From positions 6,246,563 through 6,310,562 of the forward strand of contig LR990048.1 of NCBI GenBank assembly GCA_905147135.1: a stretch of 64,000 bases of DNA, written 5' to 3'. Below the pieces are notes generated by a model. That model was not told the origin of the DNA, ran no database searches, and worked only from the letters and a program-made list of their open reading frames with translations. Source of the DNA: Blastobasis lacticolella (Eukaryota > Arthropoda > Insecta > Lepidoptera > Blastobasidae). Positions 9,001 to 18,000 of this stretch are shown here, one piece after another (the stretch's first letter is position 1; each line of letters starts with the position of its first letter). A program made the translations under genes and the position numbers.

Positions 9001-11634
9001 TGTGCGGATGCTTGCCAACCTTGTGTTCGTGTACTCGTAAAGTGAGTATTGTTGAAGTTCCCTGTTGGAGCGATAGATGTCGCTACAGTACTCCCCCCGG
9101 AGACTGGAGGTCGATACCGAAGCGAGAAACGCTGAAGCTGACGTATGAAGCGTAGTCAGTGTGGCGATGCGGTGAGCAATGTCGTAGCTCTGGCGTGAGG
9201 TTGCGCTGTGAGCTGTGCCGAAGCGATGCTGTTCCCAAGTCTGCAGTGAGTCGAGACTGGGTGGGGACAGTGAGATGCCGCAGGTGATCGACAAGGAAGA
9301 ACGCGTTATGCCGACTATGGTCAAGGCTGTGACTGCTGTGTGTGGGAGTCAGGTAGGGAAGACGTAAGGATCACGTCGGGGTCAACACTTTGGCGGTGCA
9401 GGATAAGATAGCCGCCAATGTTGGCAAGCGAAGATGGTGGGAAGGTAGAAAAGGGTAATTACCCACCTGGCCGGGTGTTGTGACCAGGGGACCAAGGGCC
9501 CGACAGTTGATCGTCGGAAGTTGTGTGTATATGCCGTGGAAGTTGGCACATTTCTCTAGCGCGATGCAGGACGGTTAGCGCCATCTATGTGCGGATGCTT
9601 GTCAACCTTGTGTTCGTGTACTCGTAAAGTGAGTATTGACGACCTGGTTCAATGGTCAACATGCCGGTCTGCCACGCAAGAGGTCCCGGGTTCGATTCCC
9701 GGCCGGGCAGAAATTGAAATGATGAATTTTAATTTCTGTTACGGGTCTGGGTGTTCTATGTATAAAAAGTATGTATTTAAAAAATTATATAAGTAGTTTA
9801 TCAGTTATCTAACACCCATAACACAAGCTTTGCTTAGTTTGGGGCTAGATGGCGCTGTGTGAATTTGTCCACGAATATTTATTATTTATTTATTTATTTA
9901 TTGTTGAAGTTCCCTGTTGGAGCGATAGATGTCGCTACACTGATGACCATAGGCGGCGTTACGTGAGGCATAAAGTTACGTGAGGTGCTTAAACCTGCCG
10001 CAATCAGGATAGAGGTTTCGCGGAAGATTTCTATCCTGATTGCTACTACACTATCCATTATCTATACTGATAATTTACTTGGGTAAATGACAAATTGATA
10101 TTGACGAGCCGGATACGAGAGCCAACAGATTACGACGTATGGATGCCCAAAATCGGGCGAAGTGGGCAAGAAGGAGCTTGAAAGCGAACCCTGGCAGAAG
10201 CTGGGATTGGTCACTCGGATGATGATAAAAGATTACATATTAGACAAGATTACATAATAAGACTTGAGTGTGTCACGCTAGGGGTCCCGGGTGCGATTCC
10301 CGGTCGCGTAGAAATTGAAATAATGAATTTGAATTTTTTTTACGGGTCGGAGTATTACTATGTATAATAAGTACCTATGCATGAAATTAACACATAGTAC
10401 AAGCTTTATAGTACAAGGGTCTAGGTGGCGCTGTGTTTTGTCTAAGCATTTCATTATTTATATTTAGGTGGCGACGACTGTATCTTTAAAAGCCACGACG
10501 TGCGCGTGCCCGAGGCCGCCGTCACCATCAACAAAGATCACGAGGCCGGCGTCACGGCTGTCCGCTGCCACACGGACGTGGAACACCAGCTCTTGACTGG
10601 CAGGTATGTTAAACTTATGACTATACTTACTTTTCACTTTTTCTTTGTATCGAGTCGATGGACTTAACCCACCCTTACACTTTGTTCGCCCAGTATTCGG
10701 CGACGCATACAGCATTCGGACTGGTTTCGAACAATTAAACACTGACGATACGCCCCTACATGACCCCATTACTAACTATTTACCTTTGGAGCACAAGAGC
10801 CGTGCAAACGTTCCACCCTTATGTAGGAGATATACCAGCTATCCGCACGAACCGCTTTGGTTTGTTTGGACCTTTCTAATACATACAGCTAAGGAATTTA
10901 ATGTTCGCCTGTTTAAAGTATACCTCGAATAGTACAATTTTTTACTTTTTGTAGTTTTGAGGCCAGATTGAATAGGATGTTTCTAGATGCGTATGCTACA
11001 TCTTCGCCCGCATCGTCGCTTCCTATCCGGTGAGATGGCGGTTAAATGCCTGCCTGGTATACCTACTGTAAAAAAACTTCCTCCTGATGCACCGATTCTT
11101 TGGAAGAAGTAATCCGTACAGGTTAACCATATTAAAATCCGTTGCGTAGCTTAGGCAAAAAAAATTAAATTTAGACTAAACACTTGTGCAAATGGACATT
11201 TACTCGTTAGTAGCAGGTGTGTCTGACACCTTTCAGCTATCTTATTTGTAAGCTGGTGCACCTACCTATTCATCCGCCTATAATACTAAGCCTAGTGCTC
11301 CTCACTCACCTAAAACTGTCATTTCAGCTATGATGAAAAGGTCCGCCTGTGGGACGCGAGGAGCCTAAAACGCTGCATCACGGAAACGGATGTCAACGGT
11401 GGCGTGTGGCGGTTAAAATGGCACCCTCACTCGCCCAAATACATCTTAGCGGCGTGTATGTACGGAGGGTTCCGAATTCTGAGGGAAGAGCAAGATATTG
11501 CAGTTGTGTGTGAATATCTAGAACATGAAAGCATAGCGTATGGAGCGGATTGGAAGTTTGATTGCGACACGAATGTAGTAGCAACCTGCTCTTTCTATGA
11601 TTGTAAATTGCATGTAAGCGAGATCGTTTTGTAA
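3050..11634 (+). CDS. DPH7: Diphthine methyl ester hydrolase (DPH7/WDR85), four exons, complete
   Basis: Exons are 3050-3191, 4841-5299, 10468-10603 and 11328-11634. All introns are GT-AG, and the spliced length is 1044 nt, giving 347 residues plus stop. DPH7 is a cytosolic WD40 propeller that removes the methyl ester from the EF2 diphthine intermediate before the final amidation of diphthamide. Exon 1 carries the family hallmark YSADSCEWCPVE followed by VVVCGTYQLD. Exon 3 begins GGDD and ends LLTGR. Exon 4 has the WD repeat YDEKVRLWDAR, then GGVWRLKWHP, ILAACMYGGFRIL and YGADWKF, and the closing ATCSFYDCKLHV. The length suits an insect orthologue (human is about 450). The ATG at 3050 is chosen because it follows directly on an acceptor-like ttcttccag; further non-coding 5' exons are possible. 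Intron 2 is 5.2 kb of nested mobile elements. Confidence 0.93.
3215..3800. other. DPH7 intron 1, unassigned sequence
   Basis: No exon was found. Base composition is mixed and more GC-rich than intergenic DNA, suggesting old repeats. The open frame on the minus strand around 3593-3814 has no recognisable domain. Confidence 0.3.
3808..4677. mobile_element. Non-autonomous hAT-like DNA element, copy 1 (870 bp)
   Basis: The ends are inverted repeats of about 16 bp: CAGGCACGGATCCAGG on the left and the complement of CAGGCGCGGATCCAGG on the right. They are flanked by near-identical 8-bp direct repeats, cctcgacc (3800-3807) and cctcaacc (4678-4685). An 8-bp duplication with a CAGG terminus is the hAT pattern. 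There is no transposase. The interior holds at least six spaced copies of an atgagcgagcgaagcgagct motif, often followed by cgaaatttttgacatttt, and a poly-G run near 3835. Such subterminal repeats are known transposase-binding sites in hAT elements; that role is inferred here. It lies in DPH7 intron 1. Confidence 0.8.
5520..8801 (+). mobile_element. CR1/Jockey-group LINE in DPH7 intron 2, near full length for ORF2
   Basis: A GC-richer block begins around 5520 with an apparent 5' UTR, followed by an endonuclease-reverse transcriptase frame and a 3' end that matches the copies at 33421-34325 and 19215-19610. The 3' end is cut at 8801 by an LTR-type element and a short piece resumes at 9945 (gatgaccataggcgg). 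No ORF1 (gag-like) frame was found, so the copy is 5' truncated or ORF1 has decayed. Confidence 0.88.
5871..8749 (+). pseudogene. LINE ORF2 protein (endonuclease + reverse transcriptase), frameshifted
   Basis: This is about 960 residues' worth of coding sequence from the ATG at 5871. The N-terminal part is an apurinic-type endonuclease: LLFLTETQ near 6008, LGDFNGH near 6334, and TSDHRLV near 6552. The reverse transcriptase follows: SSGPDGIPA near 7300, SLDIAKAFDRVWH near 7682, GVPQGSVLSP near 7855 and CYADDS near 7938. There are three frameshifts: between about 6375 and 6410, in an A-run near 7250, and a 2-nt deletion near 8312 by comparison with the copy at 33750. A further 9-nt loss near 8725 removes part of the tail. 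The protein cannot be made as it stands. Confidence 0.88.
8802..9087 (+). repeat. Left LTR-like direct repeat
   Basis: 286 bp, matching 9389-9638 plus 9904-9939. It contains a ggcgcca-type motif (agcgccatctatgtgcgg) near 8990. Confidence 0.72.
9389..9939 (+). repeat. Right LTR-like direct repeat, split by a SINE
   Basis: Same sequence as the left repeat with only scattered changes (for example gccaacc to gtcaacc). It is interrupted after gagtattg by a SINE and resumes at ttgaagttcc. Near identity of the two repeats implies recent insertion relative to the surrounding decayed LINE. Confidence 0.72.
9639..9898 (+). mobile_element. tRNA-headed SINE (family 1), complete copy
   Basis: The head reads ggttcaatggtcaacatgcc and carries a clear B box, gggttcgattccc, of a tRNA promoter. 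A body ending in ctagatggcgctgtgtga leads into a TATT repeat tail. It is bounded by a 5-bp duplication TATTG (9634-9638 and 9899-9903) inside the right LTR. Related copies lie at 10272-10466 and 49552-49818, all on the plus strand. Confidence 0.82.
10000..10043. repeat. Perfect 14-bp inverted repeat (hairpin)
   Basis: gcaatcaggataga at 10000-10013 pairs perfectly with 10030-10043 across a 16-nt loop. It lies just after the LINE remnant in DPH7 intron 2. It is probably the end of a decayed foldback element. Confidence 0.6.
10103..10245 (+). repeat. RTE-like LINE 3' end fragment
   Basis: This matches 13378-13510: both have gagccaac..ttacgacg, ggatgcc, gggcgaagtgg, accctggcag and a final gatgatgat run. 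Conceptually it encodes the Arg/Trp-rich C-terminal tail common in RTE-group polyproteins. It is decayed. Confidence 0.6.
10272..10466 (+). mobile_element. SINE family 1, 5'-truncated copy ending at the DPH7 exon 3 acceptor
   Basis: The B box is recognisable (cccgggtgcgattcccgg). The body matches 9690-9890, with tctaggtggcgctgtg near the end. The tail, cattatttatattta, runs directly into the acceptor AG at 10466-10467, so the acceptor tract and probably the branch region of DPH7 exon 3 are SINE-derived. Confidence 0.75.
10795..11075 (+). repeat. LINE C-terminal and 3' end fragment in DPH7 intron 3
   Basis: The track agctatccgcacgaaccgc, gctaaggaatt and tgagatggcggttaaatgcc follows the same order as the LINE at 31555-32430 (minus strand). 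It is decayed and carries no intact frame. Confidence 0.6.
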
Positions 11635-11639
11635 AAAAA

Positions 11640-11905
11640 AATATATAAAGTCTACTGTTTATTTTTATCATTTCGTGGGCAAAGGCCACTCCCGACGTAT
11701 CGATTTCTCGTAACGCTATACTAATATGTTCAGTGAAGACATGCTGGTAGAATATTAAGCTTATTCAGAGCGGAGCGAGACAGTTTACGCCTGAACATCG
11801 CCTCCTATTTTAAAGCTAAGCCGCGCATGGAATGTTCCGCCATCTCTGGGCCGTGGCAGCTCAATCTCAGCTTCTTCTTTGGTGACCGCCTTCGGTATTC
11901 TACAT
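11640..11905. other. DPH7 3' UTR and an unassigned minus-strand open stretch
   Basis: An A-rich atatataaag follows the DPH7 stop. On the minus strand 11785-11905 is open, begins after an acceptor-like ttatgtag and ends in a stop. It could be a stray terminal exon, but no partner exon or domain was recognised. Confidence 0.3.
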
Positions 11906-12180
11906 AAGGTTGCATTTATGAGTGTGCGAAGCAGTTGCACGACGTCATTCCGCCGGCTCCTTTCCACCATACCATCGGCTTCATTCTTAAGTCGCGGATC
12001 TTCCAGCTATCCGGACGAGCCGCTTTGGTTCGACCTTTATAATGCGTACGACTAAGGAATGTTGCGAACGAGTGTTCCCTGATCATTATAATCTAGACGC
12101 TTTCAAGGCATGTTCGATCTTAGGCCGCACCGTCACTTACCACGAGGTAAGATGGTCATATGCCAGGTTAGTCTAATTAA
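11906..12180 (+). repeat. LINE 3' end fragment
   Basis: agctatccggacgagccgc, tataatgcgtacgactaagg, gttccctgatcattataatc and cgtcacttacca are in the order seen in the LINE at 31555-32430, here on the plus strand. Confidence 0.6.
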
Positions 12181-12484
12181 AAAAAAAGGTGTGCAAGCTG
12201 AATCTTAGACGCTGAGGTTCTAACCTACTGCTAAAAATGTTGAGTCTCTTTATATTTTATCGCTTTATCGGGAGTGTTTTGAGGCGTTGTTTGAACTAGT
12301 GCTTGCTGCTGATAAACTCCAGTGTACTAACACTGTACTACCCGCCACAAGATCCATACAGTAGGTGCCGAAAGGTTCTGCTCCATGTTTTAGGCAAGTA
12401 CACTGCCGGATGTCACACCGCCACATGGAAGTCGTACTAGGAGACTTATGTCATTTAAGGCTGACCAACTAAGACTTCCGTAGA

Positions 12485-12640
12485 CCAGAATATGGGCAGC
12501 AACGTTTTCTGTTGTGCATTTTGAATACTGCGATTTCCAAGCCGCCAGCTGAGCGTATTATGCATATTATGGCAAACAAAACTCTCCATTTATGTGGAGG
12601 AGGCTCAGTGGACTGTTGTGATCAAGGATTTGGCGATATT
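12485..12640 (+). repeat. Family A repeat, degenerate copy
   Basis: gggcagcaacgttttc, atactgcgatttccaagcc, and cagtggactgttgtgat follow the family A order. It runs into a family B SINE at about 12640. Confidence 0.6.
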
Positions 12641-12905
12641 TTAATTTCATTGGAGCGACTACCATCTGACCTCCGTGACCTTGCTACCAGGCGAATCTGA
12701 CCAGATTGGATCATGGTTACAAATTCAGTTGACTGAATTTGCAGGTTTCATCACGATGCTTTCCCTCACCGCATGAGCATCGGTTAGAATTCAACTAATG
12801 TACATAACTCAGAAAAAGAGTAATTGGTACATGGCCGCAGCGGAATTCGAACCCGGTAACTAGCTTACGAGTTGGATACTCAACCGCCCGGCCACCGACA
12901 CTCCA
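12640..12905 (-). mobile_element. Family B SINE with serine/leucine-tRNA-like head
   Basis: Read on the minus strand, the head is a tRNA-like ggccgggcggttgag followed by the B box gggttcgaattcc near 12850. The body runs through agttatgtacattagttgaa and catcgtgatgaaacctgc to the shared tail gaggtcagatggtagtcgc. Other copies are at 17400-17690, 47390-47995 and 59465-59575. Confidence 0.75.
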
Positions 12906-12949
12906 TCCCCATTCCCAGGAAAGAAAAAGAAATCGTCGTTTTAAACATG

Positions 12950-15071
12950 TTGTATTTCAATTTGCTTATAATGTCATGATAAATATAATTTATAACAATT
13001 ACATACATAATAAAGTAATCATTTGCCGTGAGTTTCATTAAAAAAATCTTACACCATTTTAAAAAGAAGGCTTTTAGGTTGCTTGTGTGTGATCTTCACT
13101 TGTTCGTTACACTTTTGTTTCGTCTCTCGTTTGTCTCTAGTCCGAATATTCTTCGAAAACACTAACTGGCCTGATTCATCCTACAGTAAATTTGTACCTT
13201 AATAATTTCTAAATACAGTCTATCTCTATTCACTGGAATTAAAGTACACGATGTTTCACCATCCACCGCCTGGCTGCCTGCCAACTTGGCTTCCTTACAC
13301 CCCTACCTCTGGAATGCTAGTATTATTTTATGGAAATATTGGGTATAAATAATCGTTAGAAAAATCGACTGACATCGCTGAGTCGAATGCGGGAGCCAAC
13401 GGCTTACGACGAGAGGATGCCGAAGACTGGGCGAAGTGGAGAAGATTGAGTAGGAAAGCGTACCCTGGCAGAGGCCGGGATGAGCGCTAGGACGATGATG
13501 ATAAATAATCGTTAGAAATAATATTAAACAGCTATGGTATTGGTAAGAGTAAAATTAATAATTAAACAAATTTATTTAAAGTTAATCAAGTCGGTATTTT
13601 CAAATATCAAAATGAAATCTTACTCATGCATGAATATATAATACTTTCTCAATAAAACCATACCTAATATTCCATAAAATAATAAACGCATATCTAAAAT
13701 TTAAGCGTAAATTTGACGGTATATGAACCATTATTAAGTATAGTACGCTACACATGATTGTGTATTTATTTAAATTTACTCAAATAACAATGCAGTACTG
13801 TCACATACAATTACAAAGCTAAAATTGTTACCTTTTAATAGACCCAAACGATTTTTAAATATATATATATAATATTTTAATCACAAGACACTATGTAATT
13901 AGACTAGTTTTGATTCTAAATGGCAACTAAACAGTTGTTTACTTTACATAAAATATTATTACTTTAATACATGAGTAACATTGTTTTCAATATCACTGCA
14001 TTGTTACATATTTATGTAAACAATATACTATGCGTAAATTTTAAAAGATCATAGTCAATTTTGACAAATTATTTGAATATTAGGTAATTAAATAGCCTGT
14101 ATTCCTAAAACAAATATGCACTATGTTTAGAATTTACATAGTGATAGCTAGATTTGTAATGAATGAATATTACGTTAACGATATTACTAGACGTAATCGG
14201 GTCTTATCGAGATATGTACCTTACCCATAGAGCAATCGAGTAGTCATTCAATGTATTTCTTGCAAAATTGTACTTTGTTTGAGTGACAAAAACTCATTAT
14301 GCTTCAAAAACACCTTAACGGATTGTTCATTAATTACAAACATTGCTTTTATTGCCTACTGTACTGTAGCCACTACAATCTACTTCATCCTTCGGTTCAC
14401 AAGGTCACGTTATTTGCATAAATATTGTTTCCATTTTATTTCAGTTTTCTCAATGGTGTCTCGATGCATAAAACTGCTATGTACATTTATCTATATTTAC
14501 AGAATACCTCAAAATTCAAGATTATTATAAATTGTGTACATCATTATTCAATTTCAATGTATATCGTAAAATATTCTGTACATATGTGTGTGTCACTGTT
14601 CATTCTGAGTAACAAAGTTCATAGTTTCCTATAAATTATTATCTACAAATGTTTAACTATCATACATTTTAAAATTCTAGGTATAATGTTTTGTAAACGA
14701 GAGAGAGAAAAAGAGATGTCAATAATGATACAATGCAATTGCCAAACTAATAGCTAAAACGGTCGAGGAGTCGGAGCCGCGAGGGTCCGGCCGGCTGTCC
14801 AGCGATCACACTCCTCGGTAAGAGTCTATCGAATCAGAGTCATAGGCGGGGCGCCGCCGTCCGCATCCCGCGCCACCCGGAGATTCAAGCACATCAGATA
14901 CGAGAACGAGTATATCACAAAAAACACAGAAGCGTAAAACACGAGCACTTAGATCGGGCGATCACTGTTCGGCCGCGTCGGGTCGGTGAGCGGGATGACT
15001 CGGAGCGTGTGTCCCGCTCGGAGCTGTATGCACCGGGGCCGCGGTGGGGGCGGCGGGGGCGGGGGTGATGG
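12950..15071 (-). other. Probable 3' UTR and downstream flank of the RAI1/TCF20-like gene
   Basis: This is AT-rich sequence with no coding exon, plus the RTE-like fragment 13378-13510 inside it. Minus-strand poly(A) signals (plus-strand tttatt) are frequent, so the cleavage site cannot be fixed from sequence. The last 300 bases next to the stop are GC-rich like the coding exon. Confidence 0.4.
13378..13510 (+). repeat. RTE-like LINE 3' end with GATGAT tail
   Basis: The frame through gaggatgccgaagactgggc and gtaccctggcagaggccgg resembles the DAEDWAKWRR.. C-terminal tail of RTE-group polyproteins. It ends in gatgatgat. It is a short 5'-truncated insertion. Confidence 0.6.
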
Positions 15072-18000
15072 CTAGGCGTGGCGGGGGCAGAGCGCTCGGA
15101 AGTCCGTCTCGTCGAGTCGCCAGCCGGAGGGTGTGGCGCAGGGGGCGTGGGTGCGTCCTCGGCAGGCGCGCGCCACGCACGCCACGCCCGCGCCGGGCCG
15201 GCCGCAGCTCCCGCAGCGGGCCCCCCGCGACGCCCACACGGCCTCCGCGAGCCCCCACACGCGAGCCCCCCCCGCGACCAGCCCCGGCGCCCACACGCCG
15301 CAGGTTTCGTGGAACCACACCTCGCACCCGCCCTCATAGCGCCGCCGCGTCGCCTCGTCCAACGCCCTGCGGTGGTACGGATACGAGTCAGTGGGAATGT
15401 TCGCGTGAGAGTTTAACGAAGGCATTCGAGGGAGATATTTAACCACTTTATTTATTTAGTAATAAATCATGAAGGTTAATATATTAGTTCTTTTTTTTTT
15501 TTTCATATAAACCACGCTAGAAGTATTACAAACATCACAGTATTTGAAAAACTATGAACGGTATATAGGCCACGACGTGGTCGCCATACACTGCTCTTAC
15601 ATAAGTCTAGGGAAACGAATATGCAGTTTCGGGTTAGCGTTATAAATCCAACCAATACGAGAACCTCTACATCTCACACTCTTCGTCCGCTATAGATACC
15701 AAGCCAATATCACACTGCCCATATCTCACCTGAACTCCTCACAATCCGTGGTGACCGTATACGGTCCGAACAGATCTCCCAACGACGGCGGCGCATGCGG
15801 CCCACGCTGGCAGAACGCGCACAGCCACGTCGCGTCCGGCGTGGTGGCGTCGTAGCGGAGCCCTAAAGTGGACGCGTGGAGGCCGCGAACCCGAAGGCCG
15901 TTCCGGAACTCGCCCCGGCCGCGGCGAGAAACGGTGTTCTCCTCGTCTTCGGCCGTTGCCGCCGCAGCGTTGTTCATCACGGAGACCGAGAGCGGCGAGT
16001 CGCGGGGACCGCGGATCTGGAACGTGACATGAGATAGACTGTAGATATTTCAACGTCAATTTTAGGTAAAATATAGACATTCATTGGGGCGCACTGAAAA
16101 CCAGCGCCACTGCGTCAGCTGTGGCAGTATACTGAGTGCGGCCCATTGCACTTCTCCATAGCACGGCTAATGACACTTGGCGTATTTATTTCGTTAACAT
16201 TTTTAGTTTTTCTATTGTATGTTTTGTATTTTTGTGCCTTACAACTAAGTGTAATAAACATATTTCACTTTACTTTCATTCAAGTCACCGTGTGTGGATT
16301 AAGTCTCCAAATTGTATGCAACTGGAATCAATTTTCATACCTGTATGTAGGGTCCCCTGGAGCGTCCGGAACTAGCGTTACTGCCCGAGTCGTAGGCGTC
16401 CCCAGCAGCGGGCGCGACGGCCGGCGTCCCAGCGACGGCGGGCCGCTTCCCGCGCCCCGGCCGCCGCCTCTCGTGGCCGGCGGACGCCCGCGACGCCCGC
16501 CTAGCCCGCTTCGTCTCGCCTTTAGCCGGCGCCGATTTTCTCCGCTTCTTCGTCTTCGAAGGCTTGGATTTCGGCGCGTCGGCGGCTGGCTCCTCGATCC
16601 CCGCGAACATCTTCTCCAGCTGGTTCTCGACCTCGACGAAGCTGGCGGTGGGCGGGGCCTCGCTGGCCTCGGGCTCGGCGGGCTTCGCCTCGGAGGGGGA
16701 CTCGACGGGCACGTTGGCGGACTCCGCGTTTGAGGTGCGGGCGCTGCGGCGCCGCGGGGCCGCCGCCGCCTCCACTGCCGCTGCTACGACTACTTCGGCT
16801 TCCTTCTCGACGGGTTTCTCCTCCCTCGGCGGCGTTCGAATCTCAGCGGGAGCTTCAGCATCACGTTTCGCGTCGGGGCTAGCCAGCACGCTCTTCAGCT
16901 TGTCCACGGTGACGGCGGGCTCGGGCTCGACTACAGGCGCGACGGGCGCGACGGCCGCGGTGGTGCTCGCGATCATGGCAGCGATGTCGTCGATGGTCTC
17001 CGAGGAGCCGGAGCGCGATTTTCTCCGGGCCGGCGGTTCGGGGGCCTGGCGGGGAGGGTCGGGGGGCGTGGCGGGCTTGTCGTCGGGGCGGGGCGAGGGC
17101 GGGCGGCTGCGGTGGTGCGCGTCCCCGTTCTCGAGGGGCGCGGGTGGGGCGGGGGCGGCGGCGGGGGCAGAGGCGGGGGGCGCGGCGGGGGACAGCCGCG
17201 TGGGCGCCTCGGGAGCCGTCGTCGCCGCCGCCACCGGCATGCGCACGGTGCGCTCCGGTTTCCGTTTCCGCTTCGAGCCGGGCGCGGCGCCGCACGAGTC
17301 GGCGGAGTCCTGGAATTGTGCATCGTGAGTTACCCGAGTTACAAACACACTATAATCATCTTGTTTTTAATGTCCCGGCTATGCTCTCGAGCACGAGGGC
17401 CTGGAGTCGACCTTGACCATGATTTGCAAGATCAGGTAATTACAGTGGAGCGACAGCCATCTGACCTCCGTGACCCTGGTACCACGGGAACCAAATTTGA
17501 TCATGGTTACACATTCAGTCGCCTGAATGTGCAGATTTCATCACGATGTTTTCCCTCACCGTAAGCACCGAGCATCAGTTAGCATTCAACTAATATGCAT
17601 AACCCAGAAAAGAGTCATTGGTATATGGCCGCAGTAGCTCTCGAAACCGATACCTCTCGCTTACGACTCGTACTTACCGTAACCACTCGACGCTCCGAGT
17701 AGCAAACACACTGGCCACACGGATCAGATTAGTCGCCGCCTTACCAGCACAAACAATCAATCAACCAGAACCCCACTCGTACAGCCTGTCCGTCACTCAC
17801 CTCGTTGGAGGATGGCGGCGAGGGCGTGTGCGCGGCCCGCGAGTGCATGATCACCGAGTGCGGCGACGCGGGCGACGTCACCAACCGCTCCAGGAGGGCG
17901 TCCACACGCGCGTGAGGATGCCTGCCGGGGAGGGGGATGGTGTGAATGAGTTGCATTGATAGAATATTGGCCGTGTGGTGTCCGGCGTAGAATAGCACCA

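Larger units (their letters stand above)
8802..9939 (+). mobile_element. TRIM-like LTR element without coding capacity
   Basis: Two direct repeats flank a 301-bp interior (9088-9388). The left repeat is 8802-9087 (286 bp). The right is 9389-9939 and is identical at nearly every base once a SINE at 9639-9898 is removed. The element interrupts the LINE 3' end and is flanked by a 5-bp duplication, ctgat, at 8797-8801 and 9940-9944. No gag, pol or other frame exists inside, so it would depend on enzymes supplied in trans. The repeats start tttggcgg and end gctaca, so the usual TG start is missing while the CA end is present. A tandem duplication is an alternative, but the flanking duplication argues for insertion. 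Confidence 0.72.

Noticed and set aside
9088..9388. Hidden gag or pol remnant between the direct repeats
   Set aside because: 301 bp with no frame or motif of a retrotransposon protein.
9639..9715. Possible tRNA gene with gggttcgattccc
   Set aside because: No proper cloverleaf; it is the head of a SINE with target duplication.
11785..11970. Possible terminal exon on the minus strand
   Set aside because: One acceptor-like site and a stop, but no partner exon, domain or poly(A) context; kept only as a note.
14915..15442. Several long open frames on both strands
   Set aside because: GC-rich shadows of the last ePHD exon; only the frame ending at 15072 continues the spliced model.
16564..17328. 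Long plus-strand open frame of 254 codons
   Set aside because: It is the antisense shadow of the GC-rich exon of the PHD gene; the minus-strand frame has the splice sites and domains.
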